64,000 nt of DNA from Geobacillus icigianus (GTDB lineage Bacteria; Bacillota; Bacilli; Bacillales; Anoxybacillaceae), in the NCBI RefSeq assembly GCF_000750005.1, contig NZ_JPYA01000049.1, positions 1 through 64,000 of the forward strand. Reading direction: 5' to 3'. Shown one piece after another: positions 8,152 through 16,331 of this stretch. Position 1 is the stretch's first letter; each line of letters opens with the position of its first letter. The notes below the pieces were generated by a model. That model ran no database searches, was not told the DNA's origin, and worked only from the letters and a program-made list of their open reading frames with translations. A program made the position numbers and the translations under genes.

Positions 8152-9497
8152 CGTACACCTTGGTCATTGACGAACAGACAACCGGTACCGTCGTGCTTCC
8201 CGCTTCGCTTCCGCTCGCAGGACAAACGATGGCAGCGTTTGGCAGCCTGTTCGTACCATGCCGAATCGTCTCTTCGGCCTCGCTCACGAACGAAGCCGTC
8301 ATCGCCCATGACGTCGCGCGGCGCTTACGGATCCCGTTTGCCGCCGAGGTCCATGTCTTTTTGACAGATGAGGCCGTTCATTTCGGCCCGCTTGTCGGCA
8401 TTTTCACAGCCGGCTTCACCACATCGCCCAACCGCCCGGTCGGAACCCGCAGCCTCTTTTTCGCTAAACTGTTGGCGCAACAAAAACAAGTCGGGGGATT
8501 CGCGTTTTTGTTCGGCGCCCCTCATATCGACTGGAACAACGGCATGGTCAACGGCTACTTTTACACAGAGCGCGGTTGGGAACGTCATCTCGTGCCGCTG
8601 CCAACCGCCGTTTACAACCGGCTACCGAACCGGCGCATCGAAAACGCCCAACCGTTCCACACGATCACGGAAACGTTGCAAACACGGTATGGCATCCCTG
8701 TGTTTAACGGCCATTTTTTCAACAAAGCCGATATTTACCGGCGGCTGTCGACTCATCCGCAAGTCAAGCCGTATTTGCCGGCGACGGCGGCCCATATCAC
8801 AGCCAAGACGATCGAGCAGTTCCTTCACCGATACGCCGAAGCTTATATCAAACCGGCCGACGGCAGTTTAGGGCGCGGCATCTATCATCTGGCGAAAAAA
8901 AGCGGAGCGTATGAGTGCCGCTTTCGCGAAGAGCACGGCGACGTCAAAACGTTGACCTTTCCTACCGCGATGGCGGTATGGCATCATTTGTTGGCCGCCG
9001 CTCCGCTTCATCGCTGCGTCATTCAGCAGGCCATCCCGCTCCTGACTGTGCGCGGTCGACCGGTCGATTTCCGCGTCCATACAAATAAAGACGGCCAAAA
9101 CGCATGGCAAGTCAGCGCCATGGCCGCCAAAATCGCCGGAAAAGAAAGCTTGACCACCCACATCCGCAGCGGCGGCACTGTGAAAACGCTCGAGGAAATT
9201 TTCCCCGACCCCGGCGAACGGCAAGCGCTCATCAGCCGTCTATGCGACGCCGCCTTAACGCTCAGCCGCTGCCTTGAGGAAACGCTGGATGCCTTCATCG
9301 GCGAAATCGGCTTTGACTTTGGAATCGACCGCGACGGAAACGTGTGGATGTTTGAAGCCAACTCAAAACCGGGACGTTCGATTTTTCACCATCCGAAGCT
9401 TAAAGAAGCGGACGAACAAACGGTGCGGCTGCCGCTTGCCTACGCCATCCACTTGAGCAAAACCGCCATCACCGCCCCAGAGGCGCTTTGGCCATGA
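8148..9497 (+). CDS. yheD: YheD-like ATP-grasp protein 3 (long form)
   Basis: At 449 residues this is the closest in length to B. subtilis YheD (453). It has an extra N-terminal domain of about 90 residues before GPLVGIFTAGF. ATP-grasp motifs are AVYNRLPNR, IKPADGSLGRGIYHL, VDFRVHTN and GFDFGIDRDGNVWMFEANSK. The GTG start at 8148 overlaps the previous stop (GTGA), and its own stop overlaps the next ATG (ATGA). The N-terminal region is rich in short hydrophobic strands and may be a small beta domain. Function is unknown; a role in the spore coat is inferred. Confidence 0.85.
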   Translation: MTYTLVIDEQTTGTVVLPASLPLAGQTMAAFGSLFVPCRIVSSASLTNEAVIAHDVARRLRIPFAAEVHVFLTDEAVHFGPLVGIFTAGFTTSPNRPVGTRSLFFAKLLAQQKQVGGFAFLFGAPHIDWNNGMVNGYFYTERGWERHLVPLPTAVYNRLPNRRIENAQPFHTITETLQTRYGIPVFNGHFFNKADIYRRLSTHPQVKPYLPATAAHITAKTIEQFLHRYAEAYIKPADGSLGRGIYHLAKKSGAYECRFREEHGDVKTLTFPTAMAVWHHLLAAAPLHRCVIQQAIPLLTVRGRPVDFRVHTNKDGQNAWQVSAMAAKIAGKESLTTHIRSGGTVKTLEEIFPDPGERQALISRLCDAALTLSRCLEETLDAFIGEIGFDFGIDRDGNVWMFEANSKPGRSIFHHPKLKEADEQTVRLPLAYAIHLSKTAITAPEALWP

Positions 9498-10660
9498 TAA
9501 CGATCGGCTATCAAAGCGATACCGGTGCATGGGTCGGCGAACGGCTGAGCGAGCCATATCGGTTTGGCAGCGGCCGCCTTGTTCCCGCCGCTTCCCTTCC
9601 CGACCTCACCTTTCCCGTTCGCGAACGGGCCGGGCGGGTCGGACCACTTGTTGGCGTTTTGGTGAGCGAATCGTCGATTCCCGCTTTGCTTGTCGGGAAA
9701 AAAAGATGGCTGGAAACGGTCGTCCGTTCTGTTCATGACGCCGGCGGCATTGCCATCGTCACGACCGCCGCTGGCGTGAAGGAAAACACCGTTTCCGGCT
9801 TTGTGCTCGTGCCGGCGTCCGGACGCTGGATCAAAGCATCCACCCCGCTTCCTGATGTCGTCTACAACCGGGTAAAAAGCCGAGCGGAAGAAAGCGACAA
9901 GCGGTTCCAAACGGCGGCCGCCCGGTTCGATGCGGGCGGAATTGCCTTGATCAACCGGTCGTTTTTCCGCAAGTCGGATGTGTATGACGCCCTGCGCGCT
10001 GATGGCCGGCTTTGGCCGCATTTACTGCCAACCGCGCCGGTCCGGACAGCCGATGACGTTCGCGCATGGCTGAACCGCTATAGCTGCGTTTACGTCAAAA
10101 AAGACGATGGCGCGAAAGGAAACGGGCTATTTCGCCTCACCGTCTTGCCGGACCGTTCCGTTTTATGCGAACATCCCGGTGGGCGAAAGCGGCTTCGTTC
10201 CCTCGAAGCGCTCGCCCCGTTGCTTGAATCGGGCGGCTACATCGCCCAAGCGGCGGCCCGAACGGACACGTGGAACGGCCAGCGCTACGACTTGCGCGTG
10301 CTCGCTCATTGGCGGCGCGGCCGCTATACAATGACCGGCGTCGGCGTCCGTTTAGCCGCGAGACGGGCGCTAACAACCCATGTTTTTCACGGCGGGACGA
10401 TTCTTCCCTACGCCGAGGTCGAAAAGCGGATTGACGAGGCGTCGCTTGCCCAACTGATCGCCCTAAGCGGCGAGCGATTGAGCGAACGGTTCGGATTTGT
10501 CGGCGAATTTTCCGCCGACATCGGCGTCGGCCCGAACTATGAACTTTACGTGTATGAAATGAACGCCAAACCGATGTCCTTCGATGAACCAGACATTGAA
10601 AAACGGCGGCTTGAACGGCTTAATGAACTGTTTGCTTCATTCGCTCAGCTTGCACCATAG
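9494..10660 (+). CDS. yheC: YheC-like ATP-grasp protein 4
   Basis: This 388-residue protein begins at ATG 9494 in an ATGA overlap with the previous stop; a TTG 6 bp earlier is less likely. It has VGPLVGVLVSES at the N terminus, VVYNRVKSR, VKKDDGAKGNGLFR, YDLRVLAHW and YVYEMNAKPMSF. The central motif has Lys-Lys-Asp instead of the KP pair of the paralogues, and AKP replaces SKP. The gene converges with the next one and their 3' ends overlap by 41 bp. It is the last member of the array. Confidence 0.85.
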   Translation: MITIGYQSDTGAWVGERLSEPYRFGSGRLVPAASLPDLTFPVRERAGRVGPLVGVLVSESSIPALLVGKKRWLETVVRSVHDAGGIAIVTTAAGVKENTVSGFVLVPASGRWIKASTPLPDVVYNRVKSRAEESDKRFQTAAARFDAGGIALINRSFFRKSDVYDALRADGRLWPHLLPTAPVRTADDVRAWLNRYSCVYVKKDDGAKGNGLFRLTVLPDRSVLCEHPGGRKRLRSLEALAPLLESGGYIAQAAARTDTWNGQRYDLRVLAHWRRGRYTMTGVGVRLAARRALTTHVFHGGTILPYAEVEKRIDEASLAQLIALSGERLSERFGFVGEFSADIGVGPNYELYVYEMNAKPMSFDEPDIEKRRLERLNELFASFAQLAP

Positions 10661-11021
10661 CTAACAACGCGCCGCTTTGCTGGAGCGCTTGGTGAAACAG
10701 GCGATCGGAGGCCTGCCGGGCCGCGCCGCTCAGGCGGCCGCAAACCCGCTGGCATAATTGCGCCTTTGTCCACTCCGCGGCGGCGAGGGCTTCCAGCAGC
10801 TCAAGGCGGCCGCTGTGATCCGCCTCCCCTTCCGCGCTCTTCACGGCGCATTCTTGGCCGGCGATGAGCCGGTACATGTATTCCCAAAATTGGCGCTGGC
10901 GCCTTGCCTCTTTCAAGTAAGCTTCCCATTCTGTTTCTTCCTTGTCCAAGTCAGCGAGCCGCTGGGCTGTTTCTTCGGCCGCGGCGATCGTTTGAAGCAA
11001 TTGTCGGATGATCATCGTCAT
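10620..11021 (-). CDS. Helical protein of unknown function
   Basis: I do not recognise this protein. It has 133 residues and is predicted almost entirely helical, Ala-, Gln- and Glu-rich, starting MTMIIRQLLQTIAAAEETAQ, with two cysteines (QECAVK, QLCQRVCGR region) and no signal peptide. The start follows GGAAGGAGTGATGGAAA. Its 3' end overlaps the last ATP-grasp gene on the opposite strand by 41 bp, so read-through transcripts would be antisense. Its position beside spore-coat-associated genes hints at a sporulation role, but nothing in the sequence proves it. Confidence 0.65.
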   Translation of the reverse strand: MTMIIRQLLQTIAAAEETAQRLADLDKEETEWEAYLKEARRQRQFWEYMYRLIAGQECAVKSAEGEADHSGRLELLEALAAAEWTKAQLCQRVCGRLSGAARQASDRLFHQALQQSGALLAMVQAERMKQTVH

Positions 11022-11127
11022 TTTCCATCACTCCTTCCCGCTTGTCCTCTACTATCCATATGAACGAAGCGGATAGACGATGACGACTTCGGACAAACTA
11101 GAAAAAACAAAAAGGAAGGAGAGAACG

Positions 11128-11316
11128 ATGGAACGGAAAGAAACGGGGCGCCAAGATGCCTTATATGAAGGAAGAGATGAGTATGAGTGGGACATCGATC
11201 GCATGATCAATGAAGGAATGGCCGGCGGCATGGTCTACGGCCACGGTGAACAAGTCAACATCGAAGAAGCGCGCGATCTCGTCAAAGAGGAACCGCCTCA
11301 CGAGGCCGGCGATTGA
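11128..11316 (+). CDS. Small acidic protein of unknown function
   Basis: This 62-residue hydrophilic protein is rich in Glu and Asp, with the core INEGMAGGMVYGHGEQVNIEE written here as its most distinctive part (residues about 30-50). The start is ATG 11128 behind AAGGAAGGAGAGAACG; the frame extends 48 bp upstream but without a second ribosome site. A perfect-stem terminator follows. It looks like the short Bacillales proteins of unknown function near spore genes. No domain was recognised. Confidence 0.65.
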   Translation: MERKETGRQDALYEGRDEYEWDIDRMINEGMAGGMVYGHGEQVNIEEARDLVKEEPPHEAGD

Positions 11317-11321
11317 CCGCT

Positions 11322-11349
11322 CCGACTTCCCCCAAGGGAAGTCGGATTT
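11322..11349 (+). terminator. Terminator overlapping a -10 element
   Basis: The stem CCGACTTCCC / GGGAAGTCGG with loop CCAA is followed by ATTTTGTT. A TATAAT at 11353-11358 begins right after it and may belong to the promoter of the next gene, though no good -35 was found. Confidence 0.75.
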
Positions 11350-11389
11350 TGTTATAATGGATGCAAAACGACAGAAAGGATGGCGCGCG

Positions 11390-12280
11390 ATGCTTAAAGA
11401 GCTCGAGTCGCTTTATGCTGGGGATATCATCATCAACGGCCAGACGGAGCAGCCGGAAGCGTATGACTGGTTTTATACGGCAGACGGGGATGAAATCGGC
11501 ATTGCCAAACAGCGGTTGACCGACCGGGAGCGGCGGCTGCTGTCGCTCTTTTTCACACCGGCCAGCGGGCGGCGCACACCGGAAGGAGAAGCGGAACGGG
11601 CATGGAAGCGATGGATCGCCTGCGGTGACCCGGCGGCGCTCGTCCAACTCACCGCGCCGTACTGCCGGTTTATTCATTTCACTGCGAACCGGCCGATCGT
11701 CCCTAGAGACGATTTTGCCGATGCCCTGCGCGGCTTATTTTCCTCGCCGATCACGATCGTCTGGGAGCAAGATCATCGCGGGGTCATCGTCGAAGCGAAG
11801 CCGAAACGGACCGCTGAGCGGCCGCCGCTTGTCGATATGGCCGAAGCGCTCGCCGCCGATTTTTATGCCGCCATCCACGTGCTGATCGGCCCGATCCGCC
11901 CCGCCGATGGCCATCTGCGCGAATCGTTCCTTCTCGAAAAAGAATGTTTCGCCGCCGCTCGGCGCTTTTGGCCGAAACAAACGGTGTACGAATGGGAAGA
12001 CGTCATCTTGCTTCCGCTCGTTGCAGGCGAAACGGACAGCGGAAACGTCGATCGCCTCTTTTCGTTTCTCAACGAGCTGGAGGAAGATGACCTCCAAGCG
12101 ATCGAGACGTTTTTCCAGTGCAACTTAAACGTCTCGATGGCGGCGAAAGCCCTTTACATGCATCGCAACAGTTTGCAATATCGCATCGAGAAATGGACCG
12201 AGCAGACCGGTCTCGATATCAAGCGATTTAAAGGGGCGGCGGCGATGTATCTCGCTATTTTGCATCGCCGCCGTCCGTAA
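11390..12280 (+). CDS. yxkF: YxkF-like regulator with PucR-type HTH
   Basis: The protein has 296 residues, as does B. subtilis YxkF, and like it lies just upstream of msmX. The C terminus has the PucR/CdaR-type helix-turn-helix: CNLNVSMAAKALYMHRNSLQ followed by YRIEKWTEQTGLDIKRF. The N-terminal 230 residues have no clear domain. The ATG at 11390 follows GAAAGGATGGCGCGCG; longer in-frame starts run into the previous terminator. It probably regulates transcription, perhaps of msmX or sugar genes, but the target is inferred from adjacency. Confidence 0.8.
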   Translation: MLKELESLYAGDIIINGQTEQPEAYDWFYTADGDEIGIAKQRLTDRERRLLSLFFTPASGRRTPEGEAERAWKRWIACGDPAALVQLTAPYCRFIHFTANRPIVPRDDFADALRGLFSSPITIVWEQDHRGVIVEAKPKRTAERPPLVDMAEALAADFYAAIHVLIGPIRPADGHLRESFLLEKECFAAARRFWPKQTVYEWEDVILLPLVAGETDSGNVDRLFSFLNELEEDDLQAIETFFQCNLNVSMAAKALYMHRNSLQYRIEKWTEQTGLDIKRFKGAAAMYLAILHRRRP

Positions 12281-12331
12281 CGTTGGGCAGGCTGCCGAAA
12301 ATGGGCCGCCGTTTTTTGTGCATGTTGTCCA

Positions 12332-12359
12332 TTTACGAATGTTTCTATTTTTCTATACT
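12332..12359 (+). promoter_or_regulatory. Possible msmX promoter
   Basis: TTTACG at 12332-12337 and TATACT at 12354-12359 are 16 bp apart, about 45 bp before the msmX start. The -35 is a partial match only. Confidence 0.35.
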
Positions 12360-12403
12360 CTAAAGCTAGAGGAAACCGATTTCAACAAGCGGGAGGATTG
12401 GCC

Positions 12404-13516
12404 ATGGCAGAGCTCATTTTGGATCATATTTACAAAATTTACGACAACAACGTCACAGCTGTCAAAGACTTTAACTTGCATATCCAAGACAAAGAGTTTA
12501 TTGTCTTCGTCGGCCCGTCCGGCTGCGGCAAATCGACGACATTGCGGATGATCGCCGGCCTTGAGGAAATTTCCAAAGGCGATCTTTACATCGATGGCAA
12601 ACGAATGAACGACGTGCCGCCGAAAGACCGCGATATCGCGATGGTGTTCCAAAACTACGCGCTTTACCCGCATATGAGCGTTTATGACAATATGGCGTTC
12701 GGCTTAAAATTGCGCAAATTCCCGAAGGCGGAAATTGACAAACGCGTGCGCGAAGCCGCCCGCATTCTGGGGCTTGAACAATATTTGGACCGCAAACCAA
12801 AAGCGCTCTCCGGCGGGCAGCGGCAGCGCGTTGCGTTAGGGCGGGCCATCGTTCGCGATGCCAAAGTATTCTTAATGGACGAGCCGCTCTCGAACTTGGA
12901 TGCCAAACTGCGTGTGCAAATGCGCTCGGAAATCGCGAAGCTCCATCAACGTTTGGAAACGACGACGATTTACGTCACTCACGACCAAACGGAAGCCATG
13001 ACGATGGCCACTCGCCTTGTCGTCATGAAAGACGGCGTCATTCAGCAAGTCGGAACGCCGCGCGAAGTATATGAGAAACCGGAAAACATTTTTGTCGGCG
13101 GCTTTATCGGTTCGCCAGCCATGAACTTCCTGCGCGGAACGCTGCAAGACGGCAAGTTTGTCGTCGGCCAAACCTCGTTCGGCATTCCGGAAGGGAAAAT
13201 GAAAGTGCTCCGTGAACAAGGATATGTCGGCAAAGAAGTCATTTTAGGGATCCGTCCGGAAGACATTCACGATGAGCCGCTCTTCTTGGAAGCCTCACCG
13301 GCCACGAAAGTAACAGCGCACGTGGAAGTCGCCGAGCTGCTTGGGGCCGAGTCGATGATTTACTTCAGCATCGATGGCCAAGAAATGGTCGCCCGTATTG
13401 ACGCCCGCACGGAAATTAAGCCGGGGCACCGAATCGACTTGGCGCTCGATATGAACAAAGCGCACTTCTTTGATGTCGAAACCGAGCGGCGCATCCGGGC
13501 GGCGAACGAAAAGTAA
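12404..13516 (+). CDS. msmX: MsmX/UgpC-type sugar ABC transporter ATPase
   Basis: This 370-residue ATPase of the MalK/MsmX group has Walker [10 protein letters not shown] near residues 37-45, the Q-loop [14 protein letters not shown], signature LSGGQRQR, Walker [17 protein letters not shown] and the switch His in [12 protein letters not shown]-terminal OB-type regulatory domain (about 240-370) is present. The start is ATG 12404 behind GGGAGGATTGGCC. In Bacillus, MsmX is a shared ATPase that energises several multi-sugar importers whose operons lack their own. No permease gene is adjacent here, which fits that role. Confidence 0.93.
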   Translation: MAELILDHIYKIYDNNVTAVKDFNLHIQDKEFIVFVGPSGCGKSTTLRMIAGLEEISKGDLYIDGKRMNDVPPKDRDIAMVFQNYALYPHMSVYDNMAFGLKLRKFPKAEIDKRVREAARILGLEQYLDRKPKALSGGQRQRVALGRAIVRDAKVFLMDEPLSNLDAKLRVQMRSEIAKLHQRLETTTIYVTHDQTEAMTMATRLVVMKDGVIQQVGTPREVYEKPENIFVGGFIGSPAMNFLRGTLQDGKFVVGQTSFGIPEGKMKVLREQGYVGKEVILGIRPEDIHDEPLFLEASPATKVTAHVEVAELLGAESMIYFSIDGQEMVARIDARTEIKPGHRIDLALDMNKAHFFDVETERRIRAANEK

Positions 13517-13540
13517 CCCCCTTTGTTTTCCTATACACTC

Positions 13541-13577
13541 GGGCGTTCCTCCAGCTGGGACGCCGTTTTTTTTTTTT
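13541..13577 (+). terminator. msmX terminator
   Basis: The stem GGGCGTTCC / GGGACGCC is followed by a run of 12-13 T residues. It is strong and unidirectional. Confidence 0.85.
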
Positions 13578-13608
13578 GCCAGTCGGCGCTATGACATCAC
13601 TCGACCGC

Positions 13609-13851
13609 TTATTCTTGAATAAATCGCACTTCCTCCGCCTGGCAGCGCGGACAATAAAACAGATGGACACATTCATGATTCGTGTATGTACGTGCGTAAC
13701 CGTCGAATTGTTTCATCATATCCGCATCCATATACGGGCTGTAATCATCAAAATAATCGGTCACCTTTCCTTGATCCTCCATTGGCTGCCGGCAGCTGCT
13801 GCAATACACCGTTACTCGGCGCAGCCCGTTGCAAAGCGGACAAACGTTCAT
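13609..13851 (-). CDS. Small zinc-ribbon protein
   Basis: The protein has 80 residues and four cysteine pairs or half-pairs: CPLC, CSSC and CPRC with a further Cys and His nearby, suggesting one or two structural zinc sites. The start ATG 13851 is preceded by AGAGGAGGAAGCA, while a longer frame reaches into the adjacent repeat and is not supported. The centre (TDYFDDYSPYMDAD) is acidic. I do not recognise a named family. The gene lies between convergent msmX and a dispersed repeat. Nucleic-acid or protein binding is a guess. Confidence 0.65.
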   Translation of the reverse strand: MNVCPLCNGLRRVTVYCSSCRQPMEDQGKVTDYFDDYSPYMDADMMKQFDGYARTYTNHECVHLFYCPRCQAEEVRFIQE

Positions 13852-13862
13852 GCTGCTTCCTC

Positions 13863-14001
13863 CTCTAAAGGGTCGGTGATTTCGTACGAAATAATGCTGT
13901 TCCATTTGTTTCTCGATGAAAGAAGCCTAGCGAAATCAGCCTTCTTTTTGGCGACATGCCGCTGATTGGCTCGTGGCAGCCGTTTTTTCCCAAACTTCTA
14001 A
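13863..14001 (+). repeat. Dispersed TIR repeat, alpha type
   Basis: It starts CTAAAGGGTCGGTGATTTC and ends CAGCCGTTTTTTCCC then AAACTTCTAAG. The interior GTTTCTCGATGAAAGAAGCC and GACATGCCGCTGATT matches other alpha copies. Confidence 0.75.
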
Positions 14002-14266
14002 GCTGTTCTTGGTCAAGGGGCCATCCCGCTTTCCCCCTGCCTAATGGGATGATCGGTGCGAAATTTCGATCACCCGTTTGACGCTACCAGCTGTTCCTTT
14101 AATAAGCTGCCATTTTGTTTTCCATGGCATGGTTCGCTCTTCTGTCACCGCACCAGCTTGTCAGGTAATCAAGACGGGACATGGAGATCGGAAATGGTTG
14201 ATTACAACCTATCTATTCCCTAATCGCAGCGATGATAAAACGTAAAAAATTCCCATATCTTTTGAA
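14002..14266. other. Intergenic region upstream of the SASP unit
   Basis: It contains repeat B (14109-14193) and otherwise no ORF with a ribosome site. The segment 14025-14060 has a purine/pyrimidine dyad around CCATCCCGC and GGGATGATCGG, with no clear function. Confidence 0.4.
14109..14193. repeat. Repeat B, copy 1
   Basis: This segment of about 85 bp matches 25202-25287 at roughly 85% by eye, with the common core GCTTGTCAGGT then ATCAAGACGGGACATGGAGA. An imperfect inverted repeat, TGTCACC...GGTRATCA, lies within it. It is noncoding in appearance. Confidence 0.65.
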
Positions 14267-14296
14267 CGAATAACGAGACAAAAACGTCCCAAACTA
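14267..14296 (+). promoter_or_regulatory. Candidate sigma-G promoter of the SASP unit
   Basis: CGAATA at 14267-14272 and CAAACTA at 14290-14296 are 17 bp apart, close to the forespore sigma-G pattern (TGMATA, 17-18 bp, CATACTA). Alpha/beta SASP genes are classic sigma-G targets. Transcription would begin near 14303 and leave a leader of about 160 nt. Confidence 0.65.
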
Positions 14297-14363
14297 TGAG
14301 TACCGCCAGCGGAACAGCCAAATCCGTTGCAACGGGACAGCTGGCGAAACAACAGATGGGCGG

Positions 14364-14433
14364 TGGGTTCAGCCAAGCTTGGCAGCGCGCTTTACGGCGT
14401 GCAACGCTGGTGCAAATCCAGCCAACCCAGCCA
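14364..14433 (+). ncRNA. tRNA-like RNA fold in the SASP leader
   Basis: Seventy nucleotides can fold as a cloverleaf. The acceptor stem is TGGGTT/AACCCA; the D-like stem is GCCA/TGGC with a four-base loop AGCT; the anticodon-like stem is GCGCGC/GCGTGC with the six-base loop TTTACG; the T arm is GCTGG/CCAGC with loop TGCAAAT; then come a discriminator G and an encoded CCA. It is not a normal tRNA: the D loop lacks GG, the anticodon loop has six bases, and T-loop position 55 is G. The fold lies between a sigma-G-like promoter and the SASP start codon. Bacillus cereus has a pseudo-tRNA called tRNA-Other, which is a possible analogue. Confidence 0.5.
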
Positions 14434-14465
14434 TCAAAATTCTTTCACGAGGAGATGATCTAACT

Positions 14466-14678
14466 ATGGCACGCAACAATACCAACAACCAACTGTTAGT
14501 CGCTGGTGCTCAACAAGCGATCGATCAAATGAAGTATGAAATCGCCCAAGAATTCGGCGTAAACCTTGGGGCTGACACGACTTCTCGCGCGAACGGTTCG
14601 GTCGGCGGCGAAATTACGAAACGCCTTGTTGCCATGGCTCAACAACATCTTGGCGGCCAATTCGGCCACATTCAATAA
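14466..14678 (+). CDS. Alpha/beta-type small acid-soluble spore protein
   Basis: The protein has 70 residues with the alpha/beta SASP hallmarks: the GPR protease region [10 protein letters not shown] and the C-terminal [13 protein letters not shown]. These proteins coat and protect DNA in the dormant spore and are degraded on germination. The start ATG 14466 follows ACGAGGAGATGATCTA; an upstream in-frame codon would translate the tRNA-like region and is rejected. A sigma-G-like promoter lies 170 bp upstream and a perfect-stem terminator follows. Which ssp paralogue it is cannot be told from the sequence alone. Confidence 0.93.
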   Translation: MARNNTNNQLLVAGAQQAIDQMKYEIAQEFGVNLGADTTSRANGSVGGEITKRLVAMAQQHLGGQFGHIQ

Positions 14679-14712
14679 CAGCACGGCCAACAACTTGATA
14701 TAGATGGCAAAC

Positions 14713-14747
14713 GAGGGTGTCCCAAGATCGGGACACCCTCTTTCGTT
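14713..14747 (+). terminator. SASP gene terminator
   Basis: The perfect 11-bp stem GAGGGTGTCCC / GGGACACCCTC has the loop AAGATC and is followed by TTTCGTT. Confidence 0.9.
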
Positions 14748-14842
14748 GCTATGTTCCTTTATTGCAACCGATTCCGTTCCGGCTGGCGCGGTTCGTTGGC
14801 CTTATCTCGCTCGACGAAAAGAACCTTGCGAAAAACGGCGGA

Positions 14843-16114
14843 TTAAACGCCTCCCGCTTGTTCGGCGAGCGGTGGGCTCATGGAGACGAGCACTTTGCGG
14901 ATGCGCCGATTGTCCACCTGACGAACGGTGAACGTCAACGGCCCGTACTGCAGCGTTTCGCCAACGGACGGAATGCGCTCAAACATCTCGAAAATCCAAC
15001 CGCCCAACGTATGGGATTCGCTTTCAGGCACCTCGATGTTCATTACCTCGCAAAATTCATCCAACGGCAGCTCAGCGTTGAACTCAAAGCTGTGCTCATC
15101 GATTTGGCGCACCGTTTTCACCGCTTCATCATGTTCATCCCATATTTCGCCGACGATTTGCTCGATGATATCTTCAAGCGTGATCAGGCCAGCCGTGCCG
15201 CCAAACTCATCAACGACGATGGCCATATGCACCTTGCTTTTTTGCAGCTCCGGCAACAAGTCGGACACTTTCATCGACTCAACGACAAACAACGGTTGAC
15301 GGAGCAAATCGCGGATGCGCACTTCCCGCTTCCGCACCAGTTCGCCGAAAAAGTCGCTTTCCGACAAAATCCCGATCACATTGTCAATGTCGCCCTCGTA
15401 CACCGGGATGCGCGAATATTTTTCCTCCAAAAACACGTCGCGAATTTCTTCAATCGACTGGTTCACTTCCACCGCGACCATATCGGCGCGCGGCGTAAAA
15501 ATTTCTTCGACTAAAATTTCATCAAAATCGAGCGAACGTTGAATGAGCTCTTTTTCTTTATTGTCAATAACCCCTTCCTCTTCGCTCAACTCAACCATCA
15601 CTTTAATATCTTCCTCCGTGACCGCTGGCACGGCGACCCCGTTGGCAAAGCGCCGAGCGATCCGCTCTTTTAAAACGTGAAAGGAAGCGGTAACCGGCGT
15701 CATCCATTTCATCAACCCGTAAGCGAGGCTCGCGTACCGAACCGCCAGCGATTCTGCCTGCTCTTTCGCCATCGATTTTGGCAAAATTTCACCGAAGACC
15801 ACCGATAACACCGTCATTATCGCAATTCCACTAAGCAAACCGATCCGTTCCCCAAAAAGGGAAACGGCGATATCAAGAAACAACGCGATGGCTACTACAC
15901 CCGTCAACCGGTTGGCAACGGCCAGCGCCAACAACACGCGGTCAAGTTGGCCAAACACCGCTTGCAAGCGCTTATTTTGCGGATTGTCTTCCACGTACTG
16001 GCGCAATCGGGCTTTGCTTGCTTGAGAAAACGCAGCTTCCGCTGAGGCAAACAGGACGTTTGCGAACAAGAACAGGAAAAACCATCCGAATAACCTTAAC
16101 GGCCACTCTTCCAA
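14843..16114 (-). CDS. CNNM/CBS-domain (CorC/HlyC-like) membrane protein
   Basis: The protein has 423 residues: an N-terminal DUF21/CNNM membrane domain (about 1-180, with ASAEAAFSQASKARLRQ and FGEILPKSMAK), then a CBS pair around FTPRADMVAV and VVDEFGGTAGLITLEDIIEQ, and a C-terminal CorC/HlyC domain. Relatives such as B. subtilis YhdP and MpfA are linked to magnesium export. The start is TTG 16114 with TAGGAG 12 bp upstream, so it is somewhat uncertain. It is a paralogue of the protein at 46181-47539. The ion is inferred from the family. Confidence 0.85.
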   Translation of the reverse strand: MEEWPLRLFGWFFLFLFANVLFASAEAAFSQASKARLRQYVEDNPQNKRLQAVFGQLDRVLLALAVANRLTGVVAIALFLDIAVSLFGERIGLLSGIAIMTVLSVVFGEILPKSMAKEQAESLAVRYASLAYGLMKWMTPVTASFHVLKERIARRFANGVAVPAVTEEDIKVMVELSEEEGVIDNKEKELIQRSLDFDEILVEEIFTPRADMVAVEVNQSIEEIRDVFLEEKYSRIPVYEGDIDNVIGILSESDFFGELVRKREVRIRDLLRQPLFVVESMKVSDLLPELQKSKVHMAIVVDEFGGTAGLITLEDIIEQIVGEIWDEHDEAVKTVRQIDEHSFEFNAELPLDEFCEVMNIEVPESESHTLGGWIFEMFERIPSVGETLQYGPLTFTVRQVDNRRIRKVLVSMSPPLAEQAGGV

Positions 16115-16295
16115 TGAATCTTCACACTCCTAACGGAAACATGACTATGTTCATTCATACCCATTTTTTGGCCGAAACATGCTTGCGCAAACACCATTCG
16201 CAGCGCTGAAGCAATCAAAAGACGCTTCCCTTTAAATATAACAAATTTTTTGCCAACTGACTATAGAGAGGGTACGAAACTTCCATGTCCATCCA

Positions 16296-16328
16296 AAACT
16301 AACGGGGCGGCTGACCAGTTGCCGCCCC
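16296..16328 (-). terminator. Terminator of the thiamine operon
   Basis: On the minus strand the 8-bp stem GGGGCGGC / GCCGCCCC with a 9-base loop is followed by GTTAGTTTT, a few bases after the thiF stop codon. Confidence 0.8.
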
Positions 16329-16331
16329 TGT

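Noticed and set aside
11210..11389. Upstream extension of the yxkF reading frame
   Set aside because: It overlaps the preceding small gene and its terminator; the ATG at 11390 has a ribosome site and gives the length of the B. subtilis protein.
14364..14433. A functional canonical tRNA gene
   Set aside because: The D loop lacks the GG pair, the anticodon loop has six bases and the T loop has G at position 55, so it is reported as tRNA-like only.
14379..14465. Longer SASP start within the tRNA-like region
   Set aside because: No ribosome site, and SASP proteins begin near the chosen ATG; the upstream part looks like structured leader RNA.
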